A DNA stretch of 64,000 bases from Akkermansia sp. (GCA_030523775.1 JAUNHW010000004.1:13714-77713); one strand, 5' to 3'; positions 9,983 to 17,684 are shown, numbered from the stretch's first letter. Notes: a model not told the origin generated them from the letters alone. Numbers and translations are program-made.

Positions 9983-11095
9983 ATGGGCTTCACCCCCACA
10001 CAGGCGGAGGACCCGGCGTACCTGACGGAGCAAATCATCACCTACCTGGGCAACAAGCGCGCGCTGCTGAACCTCATCGGCGCGGGCGTGCGCCAGGTGT
10101 TGCAGCGCACGGGGAAAACGCGCCTCGCATGCATGGATGCCTTCTCCGGCTCCGGCATTGTGGCGCGCTTCCTGAAGCAATACTCCCACACCCTCTACGC
10201 CAACGATCTGGAGGACTACGCACGCGTCATCAACGCATGCTACCTTGCCAACGCCACCGAAGCCCTGCGCGCGCAGCTGAAGGAAACGCTACGCGGGGTG
10301 GAAGAGCAGATACGGCGCGGATGGCGCCGCGGCTTCATTGCTGAGCAGTACGCCCCGCAGGACGACACCTGCATCCGCCCTGGCGAGCGCGTGTTCTACA
10401 CGCGGCGCAACGCGGAGTACATCGACACCGCGCGGCAGGTGATAGCCGAGCTGCCGCAGGAGCTGCAGGGCTTTTTCCTGGCGCCGCTGCTGTACGGGGC
10501 ATCCGTGCACACCAACACCGCCGGCGTGTTCAAGGGGTTCTACAAGAACAGCGATGGCGTGGGGCAATTCGGCGGCAGCGGCAGGAACGCGCAGCAGCGC
10601 ATACTGGCGGATATCCGCCTGCAGGTGCCCGTGTTCTCACGTTTCGATGCGGACGTGCATGTGCTGCAGACGGATGCCGCGGATGCCGTGCGCGCGGCGG
10701 GCGAGCTGGATCTCGCCTACCTGGACCCGCCGTACAACCAGCATCCCTACGGCTCGAACTATTTCATGCTCAACCTCATCACCCGCTACGCCCCGCCGCG
10801 GGAAACCTCTCGCGTGGCCGGCATTCCCGCGGATTGGAACCGCTCCGCCTTCAACAAGCGGCCCGCCGCGCAAGACGCGCTCTTCAAGGTGATCGAGGCG
10901 TGTCCCGCCGCCTTCATCATGATATCCTACAACTCGGAAGGCTTTGTGGGGCGGGAAGAGCTGCTGGACCACCTCGGCAGGCTTGGCCGCGTTTCGGTCA
11001 TGGAGACACCCTACAATACGTTCCGGGGTTGCAGGAACCTGCGCAACCGTGATATAAGGGTGAGCGAGTACCTTTTCCTGCTGGAACGCAACTAA
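9983..11095 (+). CDS. D12-class DNA adenine N6-methyltransferase, solitary
   Basis: 370 residues. The order of motifs is that of Dam/M.FokI-type (alpha) adenine methyltransferases: YLGNKRALL near the N terminus and DAFSGSGIVARF (SAM-binding FxGxG) first, then DPPYNQHPYGSNYF (catalytic DPPY) after residue 245, with a target-recognition insert between. No restriction endonuclease, specificity subunit or very-short-patch repair gene is nearby; the neighbours are pyrG upstream (22 bases) and a symporter downstream (19 bases), probably co-transcribed. It may be an orphan epigenetic methyltransferase or a remnant of a restriction-modification system. The recognition sequence cannot be predicted. 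Confidence 0.85.
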   Translation: MGFTPTQAEDPAYLTEQIITYLGNKRALLNLIGAGVRQVLQRTGKTRLACMDAFSGSGIVARFLKQYSHTLYANDLEDYARVINACYLANATEALRAQLKETLRGVEEQIRRGWRRGFIAEQYAPQDDTCIRPGERVFYTRRNAEYIDTARQVIAELPQELQGFFLAPLLYGASVHTNTAGVFKGFYKNSDGVGQFGGSGRNAQQRILADIRLQVPVFSRFDADVHVLQTDAADAVRAAGELDLAYLDPPYNQHPYGSNYFMLNLITRYAPPRETSRVAGIPADWNRSAFNKRPAAQDALFKVIEACPAAFIMISYNSEGFVGREELLDHLGRLGRVSVMETPYNTFRGCRNLRNRDIRVSEYLFLLERN

Positions 11096-11114
11096 CGGTT
11101 TTTCGGGAAACGCC

Positions 11115-12686
11115 ATGTTGGACATCATCGTCATTCTCGCCTATTTCTGCGCCATCTTCGGCATCGGGCTGTACGTGGGGCGCCGGCAGGACAGCCTGGA
11201 GAGCTACGCGCTGGGCAACCGCAGCCTGCCGTGGTGGGCCATCCTGGCATCCATCATTGCCGCGGAAATCAGCGCCGCCACCTTCCTGGGCACGCCGGGG
11301 GAGGGCTTTGCGCTGCGCAACTTCACCTACGTGCAGCTGGGCATCGGCACCCTGCTGGGCCGCATTGTGGTGGGCAAGCTCTTCCTGAAGCCGTACTACG
11401 AGTACAAGGTGGTGTCCATCTACGAGTACCTGGAGAAGCGTTTCGGCGTGACCACGCGGCGCTGGGCGAGCGTCACCTTCCTCATCAGCCGCGTGCTGGC
11501 GAGCGGCACGCGCCTGTTCTTTGCGGGCATCCTGCTGGTGCTGGCGTACATGTTCCTGGTGGGGCGGGAGTCCGCCACGCCCATGGAGACCGTGGTCATC
11601 TACATTGGCGCGCTCACGCTCATCACCGTGGCCACCGCCGTGTACACCACGCTGGGCGGGCTCAAGGCCGTGGTGTGGACGGATGTCCTCCAGGCCTCCA
11701 TCCTCTTTATCGCGGTCTTCACCACCATCGGCATCCTGCTCTTCAGCATCAAGGGCGGCGGTTCCTGGGGGGAGGCCTGGAACACCATCTGCGCCACCCT
11801 GGGCAACACCGACTACAACCCCTGCAAGGTGGAGCACCTGCAGCCCGGCAAGGTGTTCGACTGGGGCGTGACGGGGCAGGGCCTCGTTGCCGACGTGAAG
11901 AACATCCTCGGTTCCGAGTACACGCTCTGGAGCGCCTTCCTGGGCGCCACCTTCCTCACCATGGCCACGCATGGAACCGACCAGGACATGGTGCAGCGCA
12001 TGCTCGCCGCGCGCGACAGCAAGACCGGCACGCGCGCGGTCATCCTCTCCGGCATTTTGGACATGCCGATTGTGCTGGTGTTCCTCTCCTGCGGCATGCT
12101 GTTGTTCGTGTATTTCGCCGTGAACGGCATTGCCCCGCCGGAGAAGCAGATTGAGATATTCCCGTACTTCATCATCCACCACCTGCCCGCGGGCGTGCGC
12201 GGCCTGCTGGTGGCAGCCCTGCTGGCCACGGCCATGGGCTCCCTCTCCACCGCCCTCAACGCGCTGGCCACCACCGCCACGCGCGATTGGTACCGCGATG
12301 TCTTCCACCCCGACGCCACGGACACCCAGATGCTGCGGGCGGTGCGCCTGCTGACCGTGGGATTCGCGGTGCTGCTGATAGCCGTGGGAGCGGTGACGGC
12401 GTGGTACAGCGTGATGGACCCCACCGTGCGCATCCTGCCCATTGCGTTGGGCATCTTCGGCTACACCTACGGCTCGCTGCTCGGCATCTTCCTGCTCGGC
12501 ATGCTCACCAAATCACGCGGGCGCGATGTGGGCAACGTCCTCGCCATGCTCGCCGGGTTCGCCGCCGTCATCGCCCTGGAACTCCTCGGCCGCTACGGCA
12601 TCCTGCCCCCCATTGCCTTCCCCTGGCGCGTGACTATCGGCACGGTCGTCACCTTCCTTGTGGGCGCCTGCTTCCGCAAGCGCTGA
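11115..12686 (+). CDS. Sodium:solute symporter (SSS family)
   Basis: 523 residues with about 13 hydrophobic segments. The start (LDIIVILAYFCAIFGIGLYVGRRQDSLESYALGNRSLPWW) and IIAAEISAATFLGTPG are typical of SSS transporters, which couple Na+ entry to uptake of sugars, sialic acid, amino acids or vitamins. HGTDQDMVQRMLAARD and the ATAMGSLSTALNALATT block (Na2-site region) are the family signatures. The substrate cannot be told from sequence. It follows the methyltransferase gene by 19 bases and is convergent with an M28 peptidase gene. Confidence 0.92.
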   Translation: MLDIIVILAYFCAIFGIGLYVGRRQDSLESYALGNRSLPWWAILASIIAAEISAATFLGTPGEGFALRNFTYVQLGIGTLLGRIVVGKLFLKPYYEYKVVSIYEYLEKRFGVTTRRWASVTFLISRVLASGTRLFFAGILLVLAYMFLVGRESATPMETVVIYIGALTLITVATAVYTTLGGLKAVVWTDVLQASILFIAVFTTIGILLFSIKGGGSWGEAWNTICATLGNTDYNPCKVEHLQPGKVFDWGVTGQGLVADVKNILGSEYTLWSAFLGATFLTMATHGTDQDMVQRMLAARDSKTGTRAVILSGILDMPIVLVFLSCGMLLFVYFAVNGIAPPEKQIEIFPYFIIHHLPAGVRGLLVAALLATAMGSLSTALNALATTATRDWYRDVFHPDATDTQMLRAVRLLTVGFAVLLIAVGAVTAWYSVMDPTVRILPIALGIFGYTYGSLLGIFLLGMLTKSRGRDVGNVLAMLAGFAAVIALELLGRYGILPPIAFPWRVTIGTVVTFLVGACFRKR

Positions 12687-12718
12687 ACCGGGCAGGCCAA
12701 GCCCTGCCGCATGCACTG

Positions 12719-13690
12719 CTAGCGGGGCAAATCCCGGATGGCATCCAGCAGGGCCTCCACCACCCTGGCCATGTTGGTGTAGTTGAGGGTGTCCGGGGTG
12801 TCGGTGGATTCGTGGTAGCGCTCGTTGCGGAGCATGGCGGTATCTGTTACCATGATGCAGGGGATGCCGAGCGGGGCGTAGTTGCGGTGGTCGCTGAAGT
12901 AGAGGACGGAATCCCCGGCGAAGGGGATGTTGGCGCGCAGGGTGCGGATGCGCTTGGAGAGGTGTCCCGCCGTGCGGCGCGCCAGGGTGTAGGAATCCAT
13001 GTTGCCCACCACGGCAATGAAATTGCCCTTGTCCGGCACCAGCAGGGACTGCCCGGGGAAGTGCGAGGGCTGCGAGCCTTCCGCGTTGCTGTAGCAGCCC
13101 AGCATCTCCAGGCAGATCATGCCTTTCACCTCCTGCACGTTGCACGCCTGCGCGTGGTGGTGGCTGCCCATGCCCTCTGTGTCGAACCACGGCGGCTCCT
13201 CGCACGCGTAGAACACCATTTCGATGGTGTGTTCGGGGCGTGCCGGCATGCGTTTGGCGAGCGCCAGCAGGGCGGCCACCGCGCTCGCGTTGTCGTCCGC
13301 GCCGGGGTTGGTGCCGCCTGCATCATCCGGCTCGCAGGCATCGTAGTGCGCGCCGATGATGTATCTGCCGCGGTGCAAGCCCTTGCGCTCTGCAATGATG
13401 TTGCGGTAGGTGGCGCCGCCGTTGCGGAACTCCTGGAAGCGCACCCGGTATCCTGCATCCGTGAGGGTGCGCACAATGTAATCCTGCGCCTCTTGCAGCG
13501 TTTCCCCATAGCGGGGCGCGGCGCACAGCGCCTCCACGGAATCCCGCAGCTCGCGCACCAGCGCGGTATCCGGGGCAGGGGGCCTGGCGGGACCCGCGCC
13601 GGTGGAGACGAAGACTGTGCACAGCACGCCCCAGGCGGCCAGCAGCAGGGCCGCTATGGAGCACAGGGAGATGGCGAGCGCCTTTTTCAT
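12719..13690 (-). CDS. M28 family zinc peptidase, membrane-anchored or secreted
   Basis: 323 residues from the ATG at 13690. Residues 1-30 form a signal peptide or signal anchor (KKALAISLCSIAALLLAAWGVLC), so the enzyme acts outside the cytoplasm. Zinc ligands and catalytic residues of M28 aminopeptidases are in place: GAHYDACE, PGADDNASAVAALL, the Glu-Glu pair in YACEEPPW, CLEMLG and the late His in RYHESTDTPDTL. M28 enzymes remove N-terminal residues or cyclise N-terminal glutamine; this 320-residue form with HxDxxE is compatible with either. It lies 73 bases downstream of a HipB-like repressor gene on the same strand. Confidence 0.88.
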   Translation of the reverse strand: MKKALAISLCSIAALLLAAWGVLCTVFVSTGAGPARPPAPDTALVRELRDSVEALCAAPRYGETLQEAQDYIVRTLTDAGYRVRFQEFRNGGATYRNIIAERKGLHRGRYIIGAHYDACEPDDAGGTNPGADDNASAVAALLALAKRMPARPEHTIEMVFYACEEPPWFDTEGMGSHHHAQACNVQEVKGMICLEMLGCYSNAEGSQPSHFPGQSLLVPDKGNFIAVVGNMDSYTLARRTAGHLSKRIRTLRANIPFAGDSVLYFSDHRNYAPLGIPCIMVTDTAMLRNERYHESTDTPDTLNYTNMARVVEALLDAIRDLPR

Positions 13691-13763
13691 GGCAATGGTG
13701 CGGTCAGAGTTTGCGGGCAAGGAGCTGCTTCCCGGTCGCCATAGTAGATTGGTACGCTGCCCA

Positions 13764-13994
13764 TCACCATTCCTTTCCTTCACGGGGTTCTGCGTAGAGG
13801 TCGATGCCCAGCAAGGCGCAGAGTGTCAACACTGCGGCCAGGCTCACATTGCGTGTGCCGCGCTCCACCTCGCCCAGCAGGCGCGGGCTGCACGGAACCA
13901 GCTCCGCCAGCTCGGCAATGGTGAGCTTCGCGAGCTTCCTACGCCGGCGGATAATGACTCCGATCTCCTGCGCTGTATTAAATTTCGTCCGCAT
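13764..13994 (-). CDS. Orphan HipB-like XRE-family repressor
   Basis: 76 residues. A helix-turn-helix of the Cro/cI type (IRRRRKLAKLTIAELAELVPCSPRLLGEVERGTRNVS) fills the protein. It is strikingly similar to the HipB-like protein encoded at 33703: both contain LTIAELA or MTIAELA followed by VPCSPRLL and an ERG turn. In the second locus the repressor overlaps a hipA toxin gene, whereas here the downstream neighbour is an M28 peptidase and no HipA-like kinase is present. The promoter has the same layout as that of hipB, and copies of AAATAATCCC flank the gene, so it likely represses itself. The start fits a -10 box ending six bases upstream. Confidence 0.85.
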   Translation of the reverse strand: MRTKFNTAQEIGVIIRRRRKLAKLTIAELAELVPCSPRLLGEVERGTRNVSLAAVLTLCALLGIDLYAEPREGKEW

Positions 13995-14000
13995 GGGGAT

Positions 14001-14029
14001 TATTTTTGCTCGTTTCGAGGAAAGGTCAA
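14001..14029 (-). promoter_or_regulatory. Promoter of the orphan HipB-like gene with overlapping operator motif
   Basis: TTGACC (14024-14029), 17-base spacer, AAAATA (14001-14006) on the minus strand, running into ATCCCC and then the ATG. AAATAATCCC therefore covers the -10 box and the first transcribed bases. The hipB promoter near 33950 has the same layout with AAAATATTCCC. Confidence 0.6.
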
Positions 14030-14131
14030 GAAAAAGATACGCACAGGGATGAAAAATCTGCATGTGTTCCTGGGGACGGAAGCAACGGGGCTTCTTTCCA
14101 GCGCCAGTGGGAGCGAGGAACTGCAGCACTT

Positions 14132-14151
14132 GGGGCGCAAGCCCCTCTTTT
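14132..14151 (+). terminator. Terminator-like hairpin without an assigned transcript
   Basis: GGGGC (14132-14136), loop GCAA, GCCCC (14141-14145), then TCTTTT. No coding sequence ends before it on the plus strand, so it may close a small RNA of roughly 100 bases or be fortuitous. Confidence 0.35.
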
Positions 14152-14160
14152 GACGGTTGT

Positions 14161-14221
14161 AAATAATCCCTGCGAGGAACAAAATGGGCAGATTTGCCCA
14201 AAATGCGTCAAAATAATCCCT
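14161..14221. repeat. Pair of AAATAATCCCT direct repeats, candidate repressor sites
   Basis: Exact 11-base copies at 14161-14171 and 14211-14221, 50 bases (about five helical turns) apart, each followed by a loosely similar GGnAACAAA stretch. A third, inverted copy sits in the HipB-like gene promoter. Confidence 0.5.
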
Positions 14222-14311
14222 AAGGGTAACAAATATGGCGTGGCGGCGAGTGCGGGGAACAGCCCGTGCCGTGCGCGTGTCATAAATTCCAACAAAAGTG
14301 CTTAACTTTTC

Positions 14312-14341
14312 TTGCAATTCCTGTTTTTGCGTGTCTATAAT
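14312..14341 (+). promoter_or_regulatory. Strong promoter of the elaB/yqjE/yqjK-like operon
   Basis: TTGCAA (14312-14317), 18-base spacer, consensus TATAAT (14336-14341). The leader of about 54 bases ends CACCATACC just before the ATG at 14402 and lacks a Shine-Dalgarno sequence. Confidence 0.7.
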
Positions 14342-14401
14342 ACTGCGTGGCACATGCAACGGGTGCAGTGCCGCGCGCCAACCGTAACCATACACCATAC
14401 C

Positions 14402-14716
14402 ATGGAAAACGAAACAACGGCACCGGAATCCAAGCCGGTTAACGAAATCAAGGACCGCATCGAGGCCGCACGCGCCTTTGCGGAGGAGAAGTACCACCAG
14501 GTGCGCGAGGCCGCCGACCCCTACGTGGAGAAGGCGCGCCAGTATGCAAGCGATGCCCGCGAGCACCTCAACGCCAACTGGGACGAGACCTGCGCCCGCG
14601 CCAAGGAGCTCCACAAGGCGGGTGAGGACTACGTGCGCGCCAATCCCACGGGAAGCGTGCTCGGCGCCCTGGGCGTGGGCCTGATCCTGGGCCTGCTGCT
14701 CGGCTCCCGCAACTGA
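14402..14716 (+). CDS. ElaB/YqjD/DUF883-like membrane-anchored protein
   Basis: 104 residues. An acidic, helical N-terminal part (about 1-75, rich in Glu, Ala and Lys and likely to form amphipathic helices) is followed by a glycine-rich membrane helix at the C terminus (GSVLGALGVGLILGLLLGSRN). This is the layout of E. coli ElaB, YqjD and YgaM, inner-membrane proteins reported to bind ribosomes in stationary phase. The stop shares one base with the next start (TGATG), and two further small membrane proteins follow, matching the yqjD-yqjE-yqjK order. Function here is inferred from that resemblance. Confidence 0.8.
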   Translation: MENETTAPESKPVNEIKDRIEAARAFAEEKYHQVREAADPYVEKARQYASDAREHLNANWDETCARAKELHKAGEDYVRANPTGSVLGALGVGLILGLLLGSRN

Positions 14717-15153
14717 TGCGCCACATGATATCCTGGGTTCGCAACATCGTGCAGGAACCTGTCCGCAAGGGACAGGGCGTGGTGGAGCATGCGCGTGACA
14801 CGGCCGCCAAGACCGTGGACCACCTGGCTGCCCTCACCCAGCTCTTCTGTGTGGAAATGCAGGAGTATGCGGAAGTGCAGGGACGCCGCGCGGCGCAGTT
14901 GGCGCTGGCGGTGGTGCTGCTCCTTTCCGCGTACATGCTGGTGCTGGCGCTGGCGGCGGTGCTGCTGGCCCCGTGCATCGGCTGGCCGCTGGCGCTGGGT
15001 GCGCTGGCCCTGCTCAACCTGTTGGCCGGGGGGCTGCTGCTGCTGGCGTTCCGCAAGGGCAAGCCCGGCCCCCCCGCGCCGGAAACCCGTCTGGAAATAC
15101 AAAAGGACGTGCAATGTCTCAAGATTCTGCTCAACGGCGAAGAGAAGCGCTGA
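14716..15153 (+). CDS. YqjE-like (holin superfamily III type) inner-membrane protein
   Basis: 145 residues. The N-terminal amphipathic part (about 1-60) precedes two strong membrane helices (LALAVVLLLSAYMLVLALAAVLL and LALGALALLNLLAGGLLLLAF). Length, two-helix hairpin and position directly after an ElaB/YqjD-like gene fit the YqjE/DUF1469 family, annotated as phage holin family protein without evidence of holin function. The gene overlaps both neighbours, so translation of the three is probably coupled. Confidence 0.78.
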   Translation: MRHMISWVRNIVQEPVRKGQGVVEHARDTAAKTVDHLAALTQLFCVEMQEYAEVQGRRAAQLALAVVLLLSAYMLVLALAAVLLAPCIGWPLALGALALLNLLAGGLLLLAFRKGKPGPPAPETRLEIQKDVQCLKILLNGEEKR

Positions 15154-15584
15154 TGCGCGTGGCGGCCTCCCGCATGGATGTGCTGGAGGCCGTGGCGGAC
15201 ACCCGCGCGGGCGTGAAGGCGTTCATGCCCACCGTCTCTGCGCACGCGGTGGCCATCCGCACCCTGCTCACTGTGGGAGGCGGCATGGTGGCCGCGGGTT
15301 TTGCCGCGCGCATGCTGAGCCGCAAATCCCGCAGCCTGGCGGCAGGCGCCGCGGCGGCGGGGGCCAGGCGCTCCAACCCGTGGCTGGCGCTGCTGCTGCA
15401 GCTTTCCACCGCCGTGATCATCCCGCTTCTCAGAAAGCGCCTTTCCACCCCGGCCCTGCCCGGGGAGACGGGGCGGCAAGCGGCTCCCCATCCCCTCGGA
15501 ACCATCGGCTCCCTGCTCAACCTGCCCAGAATCGACCTCAACCCCACCCGCGCCTTCTACCGCTGGCTCGGGCTGGAAAAATAA
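15114..15584 (+). CDS. Small YqjK-position membrane protein of the elaB-like operon
   Basis: 156 residues from the ATG at 15114, overlapping the YqjE-like gene by 40 bases. It has a basic N terminus and a weakly hydrophobic helix (about 50-70), then a second hydrophobic stretch NPWLALLLQLSTAVIIPLL (about 88-106). It occupies the position of yqjK in the E. coli yqjDEK cluster but sequence similarity is not obvious, so I do not name it. The C-terminal third is polar with several Pro. Part of a three-gene envelope operon driven from 14312. Confidence 0.65.
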   Translation: MSQDSAQRRREALMRVAASRMDVLEAVADTRAGVKAFMPTVSAHAVAIRTLLTVGGGMVAAGFAARMLSRKSRSLAAGAAAAGARRSNPWLALLLQLSTAVIIPLLRKRLSTPALPGETGRQAAPHPLGTIGSLLNLPRIDLNPTRAFYRWLGLEK

Positions 15585-15618
15585 CCATCCATTAACCAAT
15601 CCCCCCATACTTACGACC

Positions 15619-16773
15619 ATGAAAAAAGTATTCGTATCCGGAGCGTTCAATGTGCTCCACGCCGGCCATATCCGTTTCTTCGAGGACGCCAAAAAACTCG
15701 GCGACTACCTGGTAGTCTCCGTGCCGAACGCAGATCTGCTGTGGCGCCTGTACGGCAGGAAATCCCTGCTGGAGGACGACGACAAGCTGGAGCTGCTGCG
15801 CAACCTCACCATGATCAACGAGGTCATACCCTCCACGGACGAGGACAAGGCGCTCTCCTTCCGCACTGCGTTCCTGCAGGCAAAGCCGGATATCCTGGCT
15901 GTGACCACGGACGACCAGTTCATGGAGGAAAAGCGCAAGTTCTGCGCGGAGAACGGAGCTGAATTCGTGGTGATGGAGAAGAACGCGCCGGAGGGCAAGC
16001 AGACCACCAGCACGGAAGTGGTGGACCGCATCAAGGCGCCCACCCACGTGCCGCTGCGCGTGGATTTCGCCGGCGGCTGGCTGGACGTGCCGGAGAACGC
16101 CATCCCCGGCGAATATATCGTCAACTGCGCCATCTCCCCCACCGTCTCCCTGAAGGAGTGGCTCTACCGCAAGGGCGCCGGCCTGGGCGGCAGCGGCGGA
16201 TGGAGCGTGCTCAACGGCTGGGACCCCGTGGCCAGCGAGCTCGGTCTGGGCGTGGGCTGGCAAGACCCCGCCGTGATTGCCGAAACCGGAGCCTGCGTGT
16301 GGAAATCCGGCCGCTACCCGGTGCTGGACTTCAAGAACACGGGCGAATTCCTGAAAGGCTGCATGGCGGTGTACGACACCCGTATCCACCATGACACACC
16401 GGGTCTTGCCTGTCTGGAGCGCAACTTCAAGAAGATTGCGCAGGCCGGGCGCGCTGCCCGCATGGGCGTGCAGATGCAGGATATCAAGATGCTCGCCGTG
16501 GGCATCCAGCTCAGCTACCACCTGCAGATCAAGGAGGGTATGGAGCACCTGCCGGAAATCGGGGACTGCCTGGCGCACAAGTACTGCGGCGGCGGCCACG
16601 GCGGATACGCCGTGTACCTGTACGAGAACGAGGTCGCCCGCGAGAAGGCCCTGGAGGAATGCCCGGACCTCTATCCCGTGGAGCCCTACTGCCGTACCTT
16701 CGGCAAGGACGAGCCCGTGCCCTGGCAGCCCAAGTACCTGCAGCGCCTCAAGGACCGCGGCGTGATTCAATAA
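15619..16773 (+). CDS. Bifunctional cytidylyltransferase-like / GHMP kinase-like protein
   Basis: 384 residues in two parts. Residues 1-135 are a nucleotidyltransferase of the HxGH type: KVFVSGAFNVLHAGHIRFF with HAGH at 14-17 and TTSTEVVDRI near 129-138 as the second signature. Residues 140-384 are GHMP-kinase-like: PLRVDFAGGWLDVP (145-158), the glycine-rich GAGLGGSGG (186-194) and GGGHGGYAVYL near the end. GHMP kinases phosphorylate sugars at C1 and the transferase adds the nucleotide, so the fusion could perform both steps of making an NDP-sugar, by analogy with HldE, which fuses a different kinase (PfkB type) to the same transferase fold. The two next genes fit nucleotide-sugar synthesis. 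The sugar is unknown; a heptose or fucose-like sugar is possible. Confidence 0.75.
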   Translation: MKKVFVSGAFNVLHAGHIRFFEDAKKLGDYLVVSVPNADLLWRLYGRKSLLEDDDKLELLRNLTMINEVIPSTDEDKALSFRTAFLQAKPDILAVTTDDQFMEEKRKFCAENGAEFVVMEKNAPEGKQTTSTEVVDRIKAPTHVPLRVDFAGGWLDVPENAIPGEYIVNCAISPTVSLKEWLYRKGAGLGGSGGWSVLNGWDPVASELGLGVGWQDPAVIAETGACVWKSGRYPVLDFKNTGEFLKGCMAVYDTRIHHDTPGLACLERNFKKIAQAGRAARMGVQMQDIKMLAVGIQLSYHLQIKEGMEHLPEIGDCLAHKYCGGGHGGYAVYLYENEVAREKALEECPDLYPVEPYCRTFGKDEPVPWQPKYLQRLKDRGVIQ

Positions 16774-16793
16774 CCCCACACTTCCACACCACC

Positions 16794-17213
16794 ATGCCAA
16801 AAGTCTTTGTCTCCGGCTGTTTCGATGTGCTGCACAGCGGCCACATCGCTTTCCTGGAGGAAGCCGCTTCCTACGGCGACGTCTACGTCTCCCTGGGGTC
16901 CGACGCCACTGTGATGGCTCTCAAGAACCGCAAGACCATGTACAACGAGCAGGAGCGCAAGTACATGCTGGAGGCCATCAAGTACGTCAAGAAGGTATTC
17001 ATCGGCCCCGCCACCGGGCAGATCCTGGATTTCGCCCCCCTGCTGGACGAGGTGAAGCCGGACATCTTCTTTGTGAACGCGGACGGCACCAGCGACGAGA
17101 AGAAGGCCTTTGTGGAGTCCAAGGGCATCAAGTACGTCACCAGCAAGCGCATCCCGCACGGAGACCTGCCCACCCGCTCCACCACCTCCATCCGCGGAAC
17201 CTTGGGCAAATAA
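16794..17213 (+). CDS. Cytidylyltransferase-like protein (TagD/HldE C-domain fold)
   Basis: 139 residues, a stand-alone nucleotidyltransferase. KVFVSGCFDVLHSGHIAFLEEAASYG contains the HxGH motif (HSGH), and RSTTSIRG near the C terminus is the usual second substrate motif of glycerol-3-phosphate cytidylyltransferase and ADP-heptose synthase. It resembles the N-terminal part of the preceding fusion protein and follows it by 20 bases, suggesting a duplicated transferase within one operon, with different sugar or alcohol phosphates as substrates. Expected to be cytoplasmic. Confidence 0.82.
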   Translation: MPKVFVSGCFDVLHSGHIAFLEEAASYGDVYVSLGSDATVMALKNRKTMYNEQERKYMLEAIKYVKKVFIGPATGQILDFAPLLDEVKPDIFFVNADGTSDEKKAFVESKGIKYVTSKRIPHGDLPTRSTTSIRGTLGK

Positions 17214-17224
17214 CTTCTTCACAC

Positions 17225-17599
17225 ATGCAGTCATCATTCCAAACCTACCGCGTGGGAGAGGCCGGCGAGCGCCCCTGGGGCCAGTGGCGCGTGCTGGATA
17301 TCCAGCCCAATGTGGTGGTGAAAAAACTCTACCTCAACCCGCACGGCCGCATCTCCCTGCAGCGCCACCAGTACCGTTCGGAACGCTGGATTGTCATCAA
17401 CGGCACCGCCACCGTGCGCTGTGGTGATGATGTTTCCCAGATTGGCGTGGGGGAATCCGCCAGCATCCCCTGCGGCACCATCCACCGCCTGAGCAACGAG
17501 ACCGCGGAGCCCCTCTGCCTCATCGAAATCCAGCTGGGCGAGCTGCTCAGCGAGGAGGACATCGAACGCTTCAACGATGACTACGGCCGCATTGGCTAA
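17225..17599 (+). CDS. ManC/PMI-type cupin (mannose-6-phosphate isomerase type II domain)
   Basis: 124 residues forming one cupin. RPWGQWRVLDI, KKLYLNPHGRISLQRHQYRSERWIVINGTA and ESASIPCGTIHRLSNETAEPLCLIEIQLG match the C-terminal phosphomannose isomerase half of bifunctional ManC/AlgA. The metal-binding cupin motif is visible as H-x-R..E (LQRHQYRSERW) and the later His in GTIHRL. It follows the cytidylyltransferase gene by 11 bases, the end of a three-gene NDP-sugar operon. Alone, such domains act as mannose-6-phosphate isomerases or sugar-nucleotide epimerase helpers; which applies is unknown. Confidence 0.85.
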   Translation: MQSSFQTYRVGEAGERPWGQWRVLDIQPNVVVKKLYLNPHGRISLQRHQYRSERWIVINGTATVRCGDDVSQIGVGESASIPCGTIHRLSNETAEPLCLIEIQLGELLSEEDIERFNDDYGRIG

Positions 17600-17655
17600 T
17601 CCTTTCCCTCCCATGCCCTGAAACACCCTTTTTTCCGTTTTCATGCTGTTTGGGC

Positions 17656-17684
17656 TTGAAAAGCGCGGATATTTAGGAGATATT
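17656..17684 (+). promoter_or_regulatory. Candidate thrS promoter
   Basis: TTGAAA (17656-17661), 17-base spacer, GATATT (17679-17684). The leader would be about 12 bases. I see no T-box or threonine-type attenuator in the short region upstream. Confidence 0.4.

Larger units (their letters stand above)
13995..14401. other. 407-bp divergent intergenic region with repeats
   Basis: No convincing coding sequence. It holds the promoters of the HipB-like gene (leftward) and the elaB-like operon (rightward), two direct copies of AAATAATCCCT exactly 50 bases apart (14161, 14211), an inverted copy of the same motif at 13996-14005, the small palindrome TGGGCA-GATT-TGCCCA (14185-14200), and a terminator-like hairpin at 14132-14151. 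Confidence 0.7.

Noticed and set aside
12719..13690. M28 peptidase gene as toxin partner of the HipB-like repressor
   Set aside because: The genes are 73 bases apart, the peptidase has a signal sequence and is a standard enzyme; HipA-type partners overlap hipB and are kinases.
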